Source: Mytilus trossulus (lineage: Eukaryota > Mollusca > Bivalvia > Mytilida > Mytilidae). From it: a stretch of DNA of 64,000 nucleotides. Shown here in pieces: positions 61,501-64,000 of this stretch. The stretch's first letter is position 1. Each line of letters begins with the position of its first letter. The stretch spans positions 79,253,127-79,317,126 of the forward strand of contig NC_086378.1 in assembly GCF_036588685.1 (NCBI RefSeq). The letters run 5' to 3'. Under the pieces are notes generated by a model. It was not told the DNA's origin. It worked only from the letters and a program-made list of their open reading frames with translations, and made no database searches. The position numbers and the translations under genes were made by a program.

Positions 61501-61938
61501 AAGAGAAACAGGCGCTTCATTTGCACTAGGTTTCGAAGGGCGCTATGTTCAAAAATCTGAAACTAGAGCTCAAAATTCGTAAAAAATGTCAAAAAAATGG
61601 GGGTAGGGTCGGCCTATTCCAGGAGTTCTAGAGAAAAATAATAAGGGGTGTCACGGTGTATGACTATATAGGTCTTGTAGAGGAGAAACAAGCGCTTCTT
61701 TTGCATTAGGTATCGAAGGGCGCTATGTTCAAAAATCTGAAACTAGAGCTCAAAATTCGAAAAAAATGTCCAAAAAATGGGGGTAGGGTCGGCCTATTCC
61801 AGGAGTTCTAGAGAAAAATAATAAGGGGTGTCACGGTGTATGACTATATAGGTCTTGTAGAGGAGAAACAAGCGCTTCTTTTGCATTAGGTATCGAAGGG
61901 CGCTATGTTCAAAAATCTGAAACAAGATCTCAAAATGC
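58525..61938 (+). repeat. Irregular fourth higher-order unit
   Basis: Nineteen monomers in the order A B C D E D E C D E D E' D E D E D E C'. Compared with the 11-monomer unit there is an extra D E pair after position 5 and an extended D E run at the end. C' has AATAATAAGG where C has ATTATAAGG. Unequal exchange between D E dimers explains the pattern. Confidence 0.85.
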
Positions 61939-63365
61939 GAAAAAAATGTCAAAAAAATGGGGGTAGGGTCGGCCTATTCCAGGAGTTCTATAGAAAAATA
62001 ATGGGGGGTGTCACGGGATATGACTATATAGGTCTTGTAGAGGAGAAACAGGCCCTTCTTTTGCGCTAGGTATCAAAGGGCGCTATGTTAAAAAATCTGA
62101 AACTAGAGCTCAAAATTTGAAAAAAATGTCCAAAAATTAGGGGGGTCGGCCTATTCCAGGGCTTCTAGAGAAAAATAATGAGGGGTGTCACGGGGTATGA
62201 CTATATAGGTCTTGTAGAGGAGAAACAGGCGCTTCTTTTGCGCTAGGTATCGAAGGGCACTATGTTCAAAAATCTGAAACTAGAGCTCAGAATTTGAAAA
62301 AAATGTCAAAAAATTAGGAGGGTCGGCCTATTCTAGGACTTCTAGAGAAAAATAATGAGGGGTGTCACGGGGTATGACTATATAGGTCTTGTAGAGGAGA
62401 AACAGGCGCTTCTTTTGCGCTAGGTATCGAAGGGCACTATGTTCAAAATCTGAAACTAGAGCTCAAAATTCGAAAAAAATGTCAAAAAAATGGGGGTAGG
62501 GCCGGCCTATTCCAGGAGTTCTAGAGAAAAATAATGAGGGGTGTCACGGGGTATGACTATATAGGTCTTGTAGAGGAGAAACAGGCACTTCTTTTGCACT
62601 AGGTACCAAAGGGTGTTATGTTCAAAAATCTGAAACTAGATCTCAAAATGCGAAAAAAATGTCAAAAAAATGGGGGTAGGGTCGGCCTATTCCAGGAGTT
62701 CTAGAGAAAAATAATGGGGGGTGTCACGGGATATGACTATATAGGTCTTGTAGAGGTGAAACAGGCCCTTCTTTTGCGCTAGGTATCAAAGGGCGCTATG
62801 TTCAAAAATCTGAAACTAGAGCTCAAAATTTGAAAAAAATGTCCAAAAATTAGGGGGGTCGGCCTATTCCAGGGCTTCTAGAGAAAAATAATGAGGGGTG
62901 TCACGAGGAAAGACTATATAGGTCTTGTAGAGGAGAAACAGGCGCTTCTTTTGCACTAGGTATCGAAGGGCGCTATGTTCAAAAATCTGAAACTAGAGCT
63001 CAGAATTTGAAAAAAATGTCAAAAAATTAGGAGGGTCGGCCTATTCTAGGACTTCTAGAGAAAAATAATGAGGGGTGTCACGGGGTATGACTATATAGGT
63101 CTTGTAGAGGAGAAACAGGCGCTTCTTTTGTGCTAGGTATCGAAGGGCACTATGTTCAAAAATCTGAAACTAGAGCTCAAAATTCGAAAAAAATGTCAAA
63201 AAAATGGGGGTAGGGCCGGCCTATTCCAGGAGTTCTAGAGAAAAATAATGAGGGGTGTCACGGGGTATGACTATATAGGTCTTGTAGAGGAGAAACATGT
63301 TCTTCTTTTGCGCTAGGTATCAAAGGGTGCTATGTTCAAAAATCTGAAACTAGAGCTCAAAACTT
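61939..63365 (+). repeat. Two copies of a 713-bp four-monomer unit at the array edge
   Basis: Monomer starts at 61939, 62119, 62296 and 62472 are matched by 62652, 62832, 63009 and 63186, each 713 or 714 bases later. Shared markers are AAAATGCG, ATGGGGGGTGTCACGGGATA and GGCCCTTC in the first monomer and CTCAGAATTTG in the third. The two copies differ at a number of sites, so this level is older than the core units. Confidence 0.8.
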
Positions 63366-63425
63366 GAAAAAAAAATGTCAAAAAATTAGGGGGGGTCAGA
63401 CAGCAGCGGCATAACACAAAAAAAG

Positions 63426-63832
63426 TCATCATAAATACCAGACGCGCGTTTCATATACAAAGACTCATTAGTGACGTTCGAATCAAAATAATGCTTGAAA
63501 GGCCAAAATAAAGGATGAAGTTGAAGAACATTGAGAACATAACATTCCTAGCAGTTTTGCCAAATACAGGTAAGGCAGTCTATTCCTGGTGTAGAAAAAC
63601 CTTAGTTTTTTCAAAAATTCAAAGCGATGTTAATTTATACGATTATATCAATGATAAGCAAAGTCAACACAAGTGCTGACTACTGGGCTGGTGATACCTT
63701 CGGGGAAACAAATCTATACCAGCAGTGGGATCGACTCAGTGGTTGCATTTTAAGTTTTAACTCATCATAGAGACCAGTATTTAAATTTTATATTTACGCC
63801 AGACGTGCATTTCGTCTACAATATATCAGTGA
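63426..63832 (-). mobile_element. Minus-strand copies of the 40099-40417 repeat
   Basis: 63426-63707 carries GACGCGCGTTTCATATACAA, AGACTCATTAGTGACG, TTTTGCCAAATACAGG and GTGCTGACTACTGGGC in the reverse order of 40099-40417. 63771-63832 is a second fragment, with ACGCCAGACGTGCATTTCGT. Together they interrupt the distal end of the satellite. Confidence 0.75.
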
Positions 63833-63837
63833 ATTCC

Positions 63838-63900
63838 TGTGAAGGGAAAACAGGCGCATCGTTTGCGTAAGACTTCAAAGGGTGCTATGTTCAATTTTGT
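63838..63900 (+). repeat. Orphan satellite monomer fragment
   Basis: GGGAAAACAGGCGCATCGTT followed by a GACTTCAAAGGGTGCTATGT block matches the second half of the satellite monomer (GAGAAACAGGCGCTTCTTTT, then ATCGAAGGGCGCTATGTT), diverged. The array once continued past the insertion. Confidence 0.7.
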
Positions 63901-64000
63901 CGAAAGGAACTAAACAAATTTAATAAAAAACTCAACTGTCAGCCAAGAACGCGAAAAAAACCAACATATCATAGTCAGCAAAGACTTATTTTCAATTTCT

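Larger units (their letters stand above)
52590..63400 (+). repeat. Satellite array, about 59 monomers of 177-180 bp
   Basis: Each monomer reads GAAACTAGAGCTCAAAATTC, a poly-A/ATGTC block, GGGTAGGGTCGGCCTATTCC, TTCTAGAGAAAAATAAT, GGGGTGTCACGGGGTATGAC, TATATAGGTCTTGTAGAGGA, GAAACAGGCGCTTCTTTTGC and a GTATCGAAGGGCGCTATG block. Monomers fall into five main types: A and B (177 bp) and C, D and E (180 bp). All frames have stops. The edge monomers are more diverged than the core, as in other satellites. The left border is near 52590. The right border is cut by a repeat insertion near 63400. Confidence 0.97.

Noticed and set aside
52590..63400. CRISPR-like or coding repeat array
   Set aside because: Repeats are contiguous without spacers, have stops in every frame, and show satellite-type higher-order structure in DNA with spliced genes.
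52590..63400. CENP-B box in the monomer
   Set aside because: TTCG occurs in several monomer types, but the required downstream A and CGGG positions do not match.

Overview
The window looks like nuclear DNA of a bivalve mollusc, most probably a marine mussel (Mytilus group). It is AT-rich, its two clear genes are split by GT-AG introns of about 0.3 to 3.6 kb, and most of the rest is dispersed repeats. Several of these I recognise as typical of mussels, for example the family ending in TTGTCTCATTGGCAATCATA. The species call rests on memory of those families; no search was run.

Genes. Two genes are well supported and divergent. VPS26C (DSCR3) lies on the minus strand from 19287 to 8858. Its 9 exons all join in frame to a 298-residue protein, a subunit of the retriever/Commander endosomal recycling complex. 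A SAXO-type gene (stabilizer of axonemal microtubules) lies on the plus strand from 27440 to 37153. Its 7 exons join to 490 residues, a ciliary/flagellar microtubule-binding protein. The two have no obvious functional link. Both start codons lie within about 50 bases of the same ETS-like 12-mer. A broken THAP-domain reading frame (1218 to 905, minus) sits behind CRE and ETS motifs. Three weaker coding hints are a Cys-rich exon-like frame at 4611, a possible terminal exon at 5981 and a signal-peptide-like first exon at 51896.

Layout. 1-780: unassigned, less AT-rich. 0.9-8.8 kb: THAP relic, SINE, foldback elements and tandem-repeat elements. 8.8-19.3 kb: VPS26C, whose introns carry an exact 379-bp tandem duplication, two TTAA-flanked piggyBac-like non-autonomous elements and a nested repeat. 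19.3-27.4 kb: intergenic, with a 493-bp near-perfect inverted duplication around a 2.27-kb spacer. 27.4-37.2 kb: SAXO, with two intronic minisatellites. 38-47.7 kb: roughly 2-kb repeat units and a decayed Penelope-like reverse transcriptase split by one of those units. 48-52 kb: nested dispersed repeats and hairpins. 52.6-63.4 kb: a large satellite array of about 180-bp monomers with clear higher-order structure (three 1974-bp 11-monomer units, an irregular fourth, then a 713-bp tetramer at the distal edge). 63.4-64 kb: repeat insertions and a satellite scrap.

The most notable signal is the satellite higher-order structure. The 38-47 kb repeat cluster is also useful because paralogous copies give filled and empty insertion sites that define several elements directly.
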